Shown here: positions 53,736-61,625 of the stretch, in pieces | Numbering within the stretch: the stretch's first letter is position 1 | Layout of the letters: each line of letters starts with the position of its first letter | DNA from: JAHEGP01 sp963751595 | GTDB taxonomy: Bacteria; Pseudomonadota; Gammaproteobacteria; Pseudomonadales; JAHEGP01 | DNA length: 64,000 bases | NCBI GenBank assembly: GCA_963751595.1 | Contig: CAVVVC010000002.1 | Span: 372,001-436,000 of the forward strand | Direction: 5' to 3' | The notes under the pieces: generated by a model | Database searches by the model: none | What the model was told of the DNA's origin: nothing | The model's input: only the letters and a program-made list of their open reading frames with translations | Made by a program: the position numbers and the translations under genes

Positions 53736-54453
53736 GGTGTGTCAACGGTTTTGTTTTCTGCCGCGCTGTTGTCATTGACCGTAATGCAACGGGGGCAGAC
53801 CTGTCGATGAAAGGCCACAACCATGTATGCCAGCATCCAGGTCTCCATGCAGATTTTGTGCCAACACCCTGACTAAGGCGTAAAGCCCCGGAAACCGCGG
53901 GCTTTACGCCTCGCGATGGTTTTGTCGGCATGCGGTCTCTCCTGAAATGTAAAATATTTCGACGTTCTGCTGCGCACTATTGCACATTGATTCTCCCTGG
54001 ATCAGGGTGGGCGCGTCTTTGTCGGGGTGTTGATAGCGGTGCGCCTGCCAGATGTGTGCCTGTGGCAAGTCCCTGCCCCGGCGCCGGGACTGCGGTCCAG
54101 GCCAGTAACCATGGGGGCTGATGCCAGTAACCCGGCAGCAATGAGGCGGCCTGGCTCGTTGTCTGGCGATAATATAGCAGTGCGTCCTCGCTCATTCCCG
54201 CTGCAAAGTGTCTGCGATTTTCCCGTGTAAAGAAAATCGACACACGAATGCGACTGATTCGCTTTACTGTGTTCAGTCGATAGGGGGGAGGGCGGCAGCA
54301 CCAAAGCGCCTGTTCATTCCGTCCCGTGCCCCTGAACGCCACCCCGTATAGTGGTAACATGGGGCACCGGTAGCCTGCTGTCAGGGGCGCGGGAGTGCCG
54401 GCTGACAACACGTATTCCAGCGAATCGAACACCTACCAAATAGAGGGCAAGTG
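53736..54453. other. 0.72 kb intergenic stretch between the EAL protein and DUF4404 genes
   Basis: No gene: longer readings on either strand (for example 53977-54432 minus) are Pro/Arg-rich and lack family likeness. It holds the strong hairpin at 53877-53910 and a further AT-rich stretch near 53940-53970. It must also carry the promoter of DUF4404-hemB, whose coding starts with AGGG before the ATG. Confidence 0.5.
53877..53910. terminator. Strong hairpin upstream of the EAL gene
   Basis: Arms GGCGTAAAGCCC and GGGCTTTACGCC (12 bp perfect) plus inner CGG/CCG, loop AAA. No T-tract on either strand and no gene ends nearby, so its role as terminator is doubtful; it may be a small RNA or an operator. 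Confidence 0.4.
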
Positions 54454-54711
54454 ATGGATGAAAAGGATCTGGTGCAACAGCTTGAAGCACTGAAAGTGGA
54501 GCTTGCCAAAAGCCAGCTTTCGGAGCAATCGCGGGAAAAAATGCTGGGCCTGATCGACCGGATGGAAGAGCAGATGCACACCCCGCATGATGATAGCGAA
54601 ACCATGGTGGATCAGGTCGAGGCCCTGCTTGCCGAGTTCGAGGTTGAGCATCCCAAGATTACGGGTATGGTCAACAACCTGATGGTTACCCTTGGCAATA
54701 TGGGTGTTTAG
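54454..54711 (+). CDS. DUF4404 family protein
   Basis: 85 aa from the ATG at 54454 (GTG at 54451 is the alternative). All-helical, coiled-coil-like (QQLEALKVELAKSQLSEQSREKMLGLIDRMEEQM) then EFEVEHPKITGMVNNLMVTLGNMG, the DUF4404 pattern. No membrane segment. 30 bases ahead of hemB on the same strand, so probably co-transcribed. Function unknown. Confidence 0.85.
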   Translation: MDEKDLVQQLEALKVELAKSQLSEQSREKMLGLIDRMEEQMHTPHDDSETMVDQVEALLAEFEVEHPKITGMVNNLMVTLGNMGV

Positions 54712-54741
54712 GTGGCAGCCGCGCTATCCGGGGAGAGGTAA

Positions 54742-55719
54742 GTGAACAAGCCTGGTTCATTTCGGTTTCGCCGCCTGCGCAGGAGCAACGCCTTGCGCAG
54801 CCTGGTGCGCGAGACCCGGTTACACGTCGACGATTTTATTCTGCCCCTGTTTGTGGAGGAGGGCATCGACCGGCCGGTGGCCATCGATAGCATGCCCGGC
54901 GTCGTCCGTCATACCGAGGAGAGCCTGCCGGCAGCCGTGCAGCGCGCGTGGTCGGCGGGGGTGAAAGCGGTGATTCTGTTCGGCGTTTCCCACCACAAGG
55001 ACGGGGAGGGTGCGGACACCTGGTCCAGCCGGGGCCTCATGGCGCGTATCATTGCTATCGCCAAATCGGCCCAGCCGGCGATGGTGGTCATCAGTGACAA
55101 TTGCTTCTGCGAATACACCGATCACGGTCACTGCGGCGTGGTGGCCTCGGGAGATGTCGACAATGATGCGACCCTGGCAAATCTTGCGCGTCAGGCTGTG
55201 GTTGCGGCGGAAGCGGGGGTCGACATGATCGCACCCTCCGGGATGATGGACGGAACCGTTGGCGTGCTCAGGGAGGCGCTCGATCGCGCCGGTTTCCCCC
55301 ACATTCCCATCATGTCGTATTCAACCAAGTTTGCCTCGGCCTTTTATGGTCCTTTTCGAGATGCGGTGGACAGTAGTTTCAAGGGAACCCGTGACAGCTA
55401 TCAAATGGATGTCGCCAACGGCCGTGAAGCGCTCGCCGAATCACTGCGTGATGAGGAGGAAGGGGCAGATATCCTGATGGTCAAGCCGGGCATTGCGTTC
55501 CTGGATGTATTGCATGACATACGCCAGCACAGTTCCCGGCCCCTCGCGGTTTACCAGGTCAGTGGTGAATACGCCATGATCAAGGCCTCGGCAGCAGCCG
55601 GGGTCATCGATGAGCGCGCCATCGTGCTGGAATCCCTCGGGGCGTTCAAGCGAGCCGGAGCGGATCTCATCATTACTTACTTTGCGGAGCAGGCGGCAGC
55701 CTGGTTGCAGCAGGGTTGA
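54742..55719 (+). CDS. hemB: Delta-aminolevulinic acid dehydratase (porphobilinogen synthase)
   Basis: 325 aa from a GTG start with GGGGAGAGG upstream. Condenses two ALA molecules into porphobilinogen in haem synthesis. Metal-site Cys residues in NCFCEYTDHGHCGVV place it in the zinc-type class. Active-site lysines lie in YSTKFASAFYGPFRDA and VKPGIAFLD. Cytosolic octamer by family. Confidence 0.97.
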   Translation: MNKPGSFRFRRLRRSNALRSLVRETRLHVDDFILPLFVEEGIDRPVAIDSMPGVVRHTEESLPAAVQRAWSAGVKAVILFGVSHHKDGEGADTWSSRGLMARIIAIAKSAQPAMVVISDNCFCEYTDHGHCGVVASGDVDNDATLANLARQAVVAAEAGVDMIAPSGMMDGTVGVLREALDRAGFPHIPIMSYSTKFASAFYGPFRDAVDSSFKGTRDSYQMDVANGREALAESLRDEEEGADILMVKPGIAFLDVLHDIRQHSSRPLAVYQVSGEYAMIKASAAAGVIDERAIVLESLGAFKRAGADLIITYFAEQAAAWLQQG

Positions 55720-55855
55720 CGGCGATTCGACCGCGTGGTTAGGCCGGCGATCTGGTTCACAAAAATCGTTTTCCGAGCCGGTCGCACCAACCCTGGGGCT
55801 ACACGGGTGGCGGGGCTTTGCTAAGCTTCCCAAACCAGGCCCGGAGACGCGGTGA

Positions 55856-56548
55856 ATGCAAGTCAGTGAAATCAGCGAACTCGACGCGACAGAAATCGAT
55901 TCCTTCCTAAGTCGCATACCGCTCTACCGTGAAATTCGGTCCCGCGATGCCGAGCAGTTCGAACGCTTGATGCGTTTTTCCCGCCGGGTAGAGATGGAGC
56001 CTGGCGAGTTGATCATGCGTCGCGGTGACAAGGGCAGTTGGCTGTATTTTCTTCTGGTGGGCCAGTTGGCGGTCTACGCCGGCAGCGGGGAGGCTGAGGA
56101 AGTTCCGCTCAACTATATCAGCCCGGGGGAAATGTTCGGAGACCTGGCTCTGCTGGGCAGCTTCGAGCGCCGGGTGACCGTGCGCACTGACCGCAATGCG
56201 CGGCGGGCCGTTCTGCTGGCGACGGACTTCGGCTGCTTCGGTCGCCTGACCGACTTTGCGCTGGTTGCGCTACCGACAAAACTCTCTTTCTACCGCCTCA
56301 TCGCCAAGGGTATCCGCTGGCGCCTCGAGCTAAAAAAAATGGAGCAGCCGGATCACCCTCTGGCTCTGGAAACCAGCGCCGCGTCAGTTTTCGAGGGTGA
56401 CGTCGATACCGAGGATGAGCTCCAATTCCTCCATCGCCATGCCTGTGAACTTGCCGGCATTCTTACCGGCTGGCATGGGGATATGTCGCGGCCCGATATG
56501 CTCGGCTACAGCGCGGCGCAGATAGACCGCGCCATTTTCAGCGTCTAG
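55856..56548 (+). CDS. Cyclic-nucleotide-binding domain protein without an obvious output domain
   Basis: 230 aa. CNMP-binding fold at about residues 20-145 (LYREIRSRDAEQF, MRRGDKGSWLYFLLVGQLAVYAG, ISPGEMFGDLALLGSFERRVTVRT). The phosphate-binding cassette GEMFGDLALLG lacks the RTA-type Arg of true cAMP binders (ERRVTV here). The C-terminal 80 residues contain no helix-turn-helix. It thus resembles a regulatory subunit or a degenerate Crp. GGAG nine bases before the ATG. 136 bases after hemB. Confidence 0.8.
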   Translation: MQVSEISELDATEIDSFLSRIPLYREIRSRDAEQFERLMRFSRRVEMEPGELIMRRGDKGSWLYFLLVGQLAVYAGSGEAEEVPLNYISPGEMFGDLALLGSFERRVTVRTDRNARRAVLLATDFGCFGRLTDFALVALPTKLSFYRLIAKGIRWRLELKKMEQPDHPLALETSAASVFEGDVDTEDELQFLHRHACELAGILTGWHGDMSRPDMLGYSAAQIDRAIFSV

Positions 56549-56611
56549 GCGCCATATCTCACCGATTCGGCAATCGCTTTTTCGGCGTGTCTGTTTTGTA
56601 GCGCAGGGCGC

Positions 56612-56753
56612 CTATTTGGTTTCTCGCCGGATCCTGCACGCTGTACGAAATCTTCCTCCTGCGGCCATAGCTGCGGCTATGCCCTTAGTCGGAAAATCCC
56701 GCACCGCGCACAATCCCTCGCCGGGAATTCCAAATATCGATGAGGTATGGCGT
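56612..56753. repeat. Possible dispersed intergenic element, single copy here
   Basis: Short stretch with the stem CATAGC/GCTATG (56666-56681), then on the minus strand GGAGGAAGATTTCGTACAGC and a segment ending in GAGAAACCAAATAG. The layout (stem plus conserved tail) looks like a repeat family rather than a gene, but I see only one copy in this window. Confidence 0.25.
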
Positions 56754-57125
56754 CTAGTCCAGCGATACCTTGTCGCGCAGCACTTCGAACAGGCTATCGT
56801 TGATGCCGTCGACGGCGCGAAGTTGCTCAATAGACTCGAAAGGCCTGGCGCCGATGATCCGGTCCGCCAGCACTGCGCCCACTTTTGGCAGGGTTTGAAT
56901 ACTGGTTTTGGTCGCCGAATTCAGCCCCACTGTGGCGACGGGCAGCTTGCTTTCAGACTCCTGCGAGTCGAGAATTTTTTCCATCCGTTCGACCAGCCGG
57001 ATCAACTCCATTTTTATATTCCGTTGGCGTTGGTTTGCCTCCAGCATATCCTGGTGCAGGGTCCAAAGTAGCCAAACGATTGCAGCGAGTAACAAGACGA
57101 CCAGGAACATCAAATCTTCCTCCAT
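56754..57125 (-). CDS. Membrane-anchored ComEA-like helix-hairpin-helix protein
   Basis: 123 aa. N-terminal transmembrane helix (MFLVVLLLAAIVWLLWTL), a polar helical stretch to about residue 65, then the C-terminal HhH pair (VGLNSATKTSIQTLPKVGAVLADRIIGARPFESIEQLRAVDGI) of ComEA type. Non-specific DNA binding near the membrane, possibly for DNA uptake. Unlike exported ComEA it appears to keep its anchor; orientation not settled. Confidence 0.85.
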   Translation of the reverse strand: MEEDLMFLVVLLLAAIVWLLWTLHQDMLEANQRQRNIKMELIRLVERMEKILDSQESESKLPVATVGLNSATKTSIQTLPKVGAVLADRIIGARPFESIEQLRAVDGINDSLFEVLRDKVSLD

Positions 57126-57267
57126 AGCGGGTGAGAGCGTTCAACGCAGCGTGTGTCGATGCCGGTGGTGCCAGACTTTCCCGTGGCTAAACGACACCAA
57201 GTCAGTCTATCGCGTTGTCCCGGAGAACAAAAGTAAGGCCCTCGGGGAGGCAGATTGGAGTCAAGCC

Positions 57268-57855
57268 CTACAGTTCGCCGGCCTTCCAGTAATCGTACCA
57301 GGCGTTCATCACCAGCTCCGGATACCAGGTCTTGCCAAGGCTACCGTTGTAGCGTGCCAGTGCCCGGGTCAGGTTTCCCTTTTCCCGCGCCAGGTAAAAT
57401 TGCAGGATTCGGCAGCCATAGCGCAAGTTGGTATCCAGCTCGGTGAGGTTGTCGCTGGGGCGGCCGATTTCATTTTTCCAGAAGGGCATGACCTGCATCA
57501 GCCCCTGCGCGCCAACCCGCGACACGGCGTAGCGGTCGAATCGACTCTCGATCTGAATAAGTGCCAGCACAAGGTCGGGCTTGAGTTCTGCCGCCCGGGC
57601 TTCGCGGTGGACTGCCTTCAGCAATTGCAGCCGTTCCGCGGTATCGGGCATGAAGCGCTGCAGGCGTGCCGACATATCGACCAGCCACACCTCGGCATCG
57701 TAGCGATCCTCAAAGCTGTCGGCGCTGTCTATCGTGGTTTCGAGAAAGGCGCGGAGCTGGGCCTGATCCTCGGCGTCGGGTGTCGGGGCAGAGGCGAGGG
57801 CCGGCGTGGCTGCCAGCAACTTGAGGAGGATGATGAGAAACACAGCTTTCTTCAT
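57268..57855 (-). CDS. Lytic transglycosylase, SLT domain
   Basis: 195 aa. Signal peptide MKKAVFLIILLKLLAATPALASA. C-terminal SLT domain with catalytic Glu in ALIQIESRFDRYAVSRVGAQGLMQVMPFW near residue 95 and the LARYNGSLGK loop near 170. It cleaves glycan strands of peptidoglycan forming anhydro ends. Small compared with Slt70, close to the EmtA/MltE size. Confidence 0.92.
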   Translation of the reverse strand: MKKAVFLIILLKLLAATPALASAPTPDAEDQAQLRAFLETTIDSADSFEDRYDAEVWLVDMSARLQRFMPDTAERLQLLKAVHREARAAELKPDLVLALIQIESRFDRYAVSRVGAQGLMQVMPFWKNEIGRPSDNLTELDTNLRYGCRILQFYLAREKGNLTRALARYNGSLGKTWYPELVMNAWYDYWKAGEL

Positions 57856-57914
57856 GGCGGGCCTTGCTGCTGGGGCTGAATCATCAGTGCCGCGCTAGCG
57901 GCGCTTACCCCAGT

Positions 57915-59654
57915 TTAGCCCAGACTGTCGGCCTCGGTTCCCCTGTCCAGGGTCGCGACGATAAATTCCAGGGCCTGATCCAACGGTAGCAACTGTTTTT
58001 CGCTGTCTTGTCTGGCCTTGTATTCGATTTGCCCTTCCTTAAGTCCCCGGTCACCGATCACCACCTGGTGGGGGATCCCGATTAACTCCATATCAGCAAA
58101 CTTGACCCCGGGCCTTTCGCTGCGGTCATCAAGCAGAACGTCGCATCCGCGCTCGCGAAGCTGCTGGTAGAGCGCTTCGGCGGCTGCGGCGACCGCGGCG
58201 GATTTGTGCATATTCAACGGAATGATCACCAGTTCGAACGGAGCGATACTGGCAGGCCAACAGATGCCAGCGTCGTCATTGTTTTGCTCGATTGCCGCCG
58301 CAACCATGCGCGAAACGCCGATACCGTAACAGCCCATGGTCATCGTCTGGTTCTGGCCATCCTCGTTCTGCACACTGGCGTTCATCGCTTCGCTGTATTT
58401 CGTCCCGAGCTGGAAAATGTGGCCAACTTCGATGCCCCGTTTAATGGCCAATGTGCCCTTGCCATCGGGGCTCGGGTCGCCATCGACCACATCGCGCAGG
58501 TCGACGGTCACTCCTGCCTGGCAATCGCGCTCCCAGTTGACACCCTTGAGATGGTAGCCGTCGCGATTGGCGCCGCAGTAAAAGTCGGCGAGGGCGGCCG
58601 CGCCATGATCCACCAGGATAGGAATATCCAGTCCCACCGGGCCAATGGAACCCGGTGCACAACCAAGCTTTGCCACGATAGCAGCGTCGTTCGCGAGGGT
58701 GAGGGGCCTGGCCACGCCTTCCATTTTCTCGGCTTTGATCTTGTTCAGACTGTGGTCACCCCGCAACACCAGCGCGACCAGGGGGGCGGCCTCGCTATCG
58801 CCATCGACGATCAGGGTTTTTACCAGCTGTTCGGGCCCAACCCGAAGAAAGCCGGCGAGTTGGTCGATACTGTGAATGCCGGGGGTCGCTATTTCTTCCA
58901 GCTCAGCACCGGGTTCGGGGCGCCCGTGGGCGGGGGGCAGGGCCGCGGCCATCTCGACGTTGGCGGCATACTCGCCGCTGTCGGAAAAGGCGATGGCATC
59001 TTCCCCCGATTCCGCCAGTACATGAAATTCATGTGACGCCTGGCCGCCGATGGAGCCGGTGTCGGCGATGACCGCGCGAAACTCCAGGCCGATCCGCTGC
59101 AGAATCGTGCTGTAAACGCGGTACATGGCCTGGTAGGTCTCCTCCAGCGAGGCTTCGCCGAGGTGAAAGGAATAGGCATCCTTCATGACGAATTCCCGCG
59201 CCCGCATGATGCCGAAGCGCGGGCGAATTTCGTCGCGGAACTTGGTTTGGATCTGGTAGAAATTGGCCGGCAACTGGCGATAGCTGACCACTTCGTTGCG
59301 GACCAGGTCGGTAATGACTTCCTCGTGGGTCGGTCCCAGGCAGAAGCCCCGCTGATGGCGATCTTCAAGGCGCAGCAACTCGGGGCCATACTCTTCCCAG
59401 CGCCCGGATTCCTCCCACAGCTCCGCCGGTTGCACCACCGGCATCAGTATTTCCTGGGCACCGGCTGCATCCATCTCCTGGCGTACGATGTTTTCGACCT
59501 TGCGCAGCACGCGCAGCCCCAGTGGCAACCAGCTGTAGAGTCCCGAGGCGAGCTTTCGAATCATACCGGCGCGCAGCATCAGGCGGTGGCTAACGATCTC
59601 GGCATCCGCGGGGGTTTCCTTCATCGTCGCGATCAATAATTGGCTGGCGCGCAT
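57915..59654 (-). CDS. proS: Prolyl-tRNA synthetase, bacterial type
   Basis: 579 aa, ribosome site GAGGGGACAG before the ATG. Class II motifs are visible (GLYSWLPLGLRVLRKVENIVRQEM near the start, FYQIQTKFRDEIRPRFGIMRAREFVMKDAYSFH, and TMGCYGIGVSRMVAAAIEQNND). A central editing INS domain is present (about 230-390) and the anticodon-binding domain is C-terminal. Essential; sits between convergent and divergent genes. Confidence 0.97.
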   Translation of the reverse strand: MRASQLLIATMKETPADAEIVSHRLMLRAGMIRKLASGLYSWLPLGLRVLRKVENIVRQEMDAAGAQEILMPVVQPAELWEESGRWEEYGPELLRLEDRHQRGFCLGPTHEEVITDLVRNEVVSYRQLPANFYQIQTKFRDEIRPRFGIMRAREFVMKDAYSFHLGEASLEETYQAMYRVYSTILQRIGLEFRAVIADTGSIGGQASHEFHVLAESGEDAIAFSDSGEYAANVEMAAALPPAHGRPEPGAELEEIATPGIHSIDQLAGFLRVGPEQLVKTLIVDGDSEAAPLVALVLRGDHSLNKIKAEKMEGVARPLTLANDAAIVAKLGCAPGSIGPVGLDIPILVDHGAAALADFYCGANRDGYHLKGVNWERDCQAGVTVDLRDVVDGDPSPDGKGTLAIKRGIEVGHIFQLGTKYSEAMNASVQNEDGQNQTMTMGCYGIGVSRMVAAAIEQNNDDAGICWPASIAPFELVIIPLNMHKSAAVAAAAEALYQQLRERGCDVLLDDRSERPGVKFADMELIGIPHQVVIGDRGLKEGQIEYKARQDSEKQLLPLDQALEFIVATLDRGTEADSLG

Positions 59655-59763
59655 TGCTCTGTCCCCTCTGCCTTCGTGTACGGGCTGTTATCGAAGCGGC
59701 GGATTTTACGCTGCTTGCGCAATCCGGTACAGTGAATCCGATATTGTTGCAGGGGGACTGAGT

Positions 59764-60204
59764 ATGTTCGAGTTACATCCCGTACTGGCTGATGACAGCT
59801 GGTATTTGGGCGACTTTCCACTGTGTACGTTGTTGCTGTCGAAGGACGCCAACTATCCCTGGTTCATCCTGGTTCCCCGGCAGCCGGATGTGGAAGAGGT
59901 TTACCAGCTCGATGAAGAGCAGCGCGTCCAGTTGCTGGAGGAATCCTGCCTGTTGGCCGAGGTTCTGCAGCAGGTTTTCCAGGCGGACAAGCTCAATATC
60001 GCGGCGTTGGGCAATGTGGTGCCGCAGCTTCACCTGCATCACATCGTGCGTTACCACAGCGACCCGGCCTGGCCGCGGCCGATCTGGGGGGTGGTGGAGC
60101 CGACCGACTATAGCGAGAGTCAGTTGAGTCAGGCCATCGAGTTGGTGCTGGGCGCACTGTCCGGCCAGGGTTTTCAGGTGCTTGAAGGCGGTGTTCCCGG
60201 TTAA
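59764..60204 (+). CDS. HIT-domain protein
   Basis: 146 aa. The nucleotide-binding His cluster is LHLHHIVRYHSDPAWPRPIWG near residue 90, where the canonical third His of HxHxH is changed to Ile, as in the bacterial branch that keeps the DPAWPxPIWG signature. N-terminal GDFPLCTLLLSKDANYPWFILVPR resembles the family. It is a nucleotide hydrolase/transferase candidate. GGGG upstream of the ATG; divergent from proS. Confidence 0.9.
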   Translation: MFELHPVLADDSWYLGDFPLCTLLLSKDANYPWFILVPRQPDVEEVYQLDEEQRVQLLEESCLLAEVLQQVFQADKLNIAALGNVVPQLHLHHIVRYHSDPAWPRPIWGVVEPTDYSESQLSQAIELVLGALSGQGFQVLEGGVPG

Positions 60205-60514
60205 GGCAACCCTGAGCAATCAGTGACTACTCAGCATAAGTACTACCTCAGCGGAGCTTTGGGCGACGGCCGGCACGGCGTGACGCGGTGCACAGGTCAC
60301 CGCGCCCTGCCATCGGCGAGCGTCGATTCCCGCTGAAATACCCTTTATTTGCAGCGTTCTGGCAAAAACCTCGGACAATTACTTGTGGAATAGGGTTTTA
60401 TGAAATATACCTTATTACAGTCGGTGTTTAAGCCTGTAAAACAAGCACTTTTTTACTTTGGCTTCAGGCCCCGGTGGGAACAAGCTAAAACGCACAACAC
60501 AGGAATCCAAGGGT
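60205..60514. other. 310-base gap upstream of the HU-like gene
   Basis: No gene; a 49-codon reading from 60400 is probably chance. A promoter is likely here: TTGTGG (60383-60388) and TATACC (60406-60411) with 17 bases between. Confidence 0.5.
60383..60411 (+). promoter_or_regulatory. Candidate promoter of the HU-like gene
   Basis: -35 TTGTGG, 17-base spacer, -10 TATACC; about 100 bases before the ATG. Matches are moderate (four of six each); suggestive only. Confidence 0.35.
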
Positions 60515-60898
60515 ATGGTTGTAAAAAAGAAAGCGGTTGCCAAGCCTAAAGCGGCAGCAGGAATCAAAAAGGCTCCGGCTCTCAAGGAAAAGATGACCAA
60601 GGCGCAAATGCTCACCGCCATTTCCGAAAAAACCGGACTGACCAAGGTCCAGGTGGGTTCGGTCATGGACGAGCTCGAGTCGCTGATGGATCGCAGTATC
60701 CGCAAGCGGGGCGTAGGCGAGTTTACGCTGCCGGGTCTGCTGAAAATTTCCACGGTGAAAAGGCCGGCGAAAAAAGCGCGTAAGAATGTACCCAATCCGT
60801 TCAAGCCCGGCGAGTTGATGGATGTCGCCGCCAAGCCTGCTTCGATTCAGGTGAAAATTCGCCCTCTGAAAAAGCTCAAGGAATATGCGGCGGAATAA
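60515..60898 (+). CDS. HU/IHF-like DNA-binding protein with Lys/Ala-rich N-terminal tail
   Basis: 127 aa from the ATG at 60515, with AGGA about ten bases upstream. First 30 residues are Lys/Ala/Pro-rich (MVVKKKAVAKPKAAAGIKKA), then an HU-type fold (MTKAQMLTAISEKTGLTKVQVGSVMDEL, LPGLLKISTVKRPAKKARKN, IQVKIRPLKKLKEYA). In HU the beta arm has an RNP motif; here the corresponding loop is KKARKNVPNPFKPGEL. Likely nucleoid-binding. The tail is unusual outside actinobacteria and spirochaetes. Confidence 0.82.
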   Translation: MVVKKKAVAKPKAAAGIKKAPALKEKMTKAQMLTAISEKTGLTKVQVGSVMDELESLMDRSIRKRGVGEFTLPGLLKISTVKRPAKKARKNVPNPFKPGELMDVAAKPASIQVKIRPLKKLKEYAAE

Positions 60899-60913
60899 AA
60901 CCGGCGCGCCCCC

Positions 60914-60941
60914 GCGTGGTCGGGCTGATGCACGACCACGC
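60914..60941 (+). terminator. Hairpin after the HU-like gene
   Basis: Perfect 9-bp inverted repeat GCGTGGTCG / CGACCACGC, ten-base loop. It begins 15 bases below the stop. Followed by CGCTTCCTCCCC, pyrimidine-rich but without a T run. Confidence 0.5.
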
Positions 60942-61053
60942 CGCTTCCTCCCCTCGTTCCATCGGTAGTTACACCGCCGCCTCGATTAGCCGGCAGCCAA
61001 TCAACGCAACACCGCTTCAACCCGTTCATCAACGCTAAATTATTGTCGCTAGC

Positions 61054-61083
61054 TTAACCGCCGTCAGGGTTATCGGGTATAAT
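61054..61083 (+). promoter_or_regulatory. Candidate promoter of fmdB-aspS-yebC
   Basis: -35 TTAACC (61054-61059), 18-base spacer, perfect -10 TATAAT (61078-61083). Start codon of the zinc-ribbon gene lies 58 bases downstream. Confidence 0.55.
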
Positions 61084-61140
61084 CGCCGCCCTTAGCGAGC
61101 CCGGGTGGGTTAGTACTGTCCCGATTTGGAGTTGAAACAC

Positions 61141-61446
61141 ATGCCAATCTACGAATATCAGTGCCAGGCATGCAAGCACCAGTTTGAGAAGCTGCAAAAG
61201 ATCAGCGACAAACCGCTCAGCATCTGTCCGGCGTGTGAAAAGCACGAGTTGAAAAAAATGGTCTCCGCCGCGGCCTTCAGGCTCAAGGGTGGCGGCTGGT
61301 ATGAGACCGATTTTAAGACCGGCAACAAGAAAAACCTGTCGGCCGATGCGTCCGGCGACGGCGCCGGATCGACGACCAAGCCAGCCGCCGAAAGCAGCGC
61401 GCCGAAGAAGGAAGTCAGCAAGCCGGCTGCCGCCCGGGACAGCTAA
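61141..61446 (+). CDS. FmdB-family zinc-ribbon protein
   Basis: 101 aa from the ATG at 61141 (an upstream extension to 61126 is not needed). The zinc ribbon is CQACKHQF...CPACEKHELKKM within the first 45 residues; a Gly-rich strand (AAFRLKGGGWYETDF) follows and then a Lys/Ala/Ser tail. FmdB proteins are small putative regulators; function undefined. The position ahead of aspS is a frequent arrangement in gammaproteobacteria. Confidence 0.9.
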   Translation: MPIYEYQCQACKHQFEKLQKISDKPLSICPACEKHELKKMVSAAAFRLKGGGWYETDFKTGNKKNLSADASGDGAGSTTKPAAESSAPKKEVSKPAAARDS

Positions 61447-61625
61447 GCGGTATTTCCCCAGCGCCCCGGGCGCGCCCCGCTCAGCGGACAGAAGCCCTTG
61501 CCTGCAGGCAGTGCTTCACCGGGAGCCATGCGGCGTTGCCGGGCGGGTATCGATTTACAGGTCCACCACCATCCATTGAACCCATGCACCGCCAGGCGGT
61601 GCAAAGCACACAACAGGATTTCTTT

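Noticed and set aside
53977..54432. 151-codon minus-strand reading in the gene-free region
   Set aside because: No ribosome site, Pro/Arg/Ser-rich composition, no recognisable family.
60400..60549. 49-codon reading MKYTLLQSVFKPVK... before the HU-like gene
   Set aside because: Overlaps the HU-like start and probable promoter; no ribosome site.
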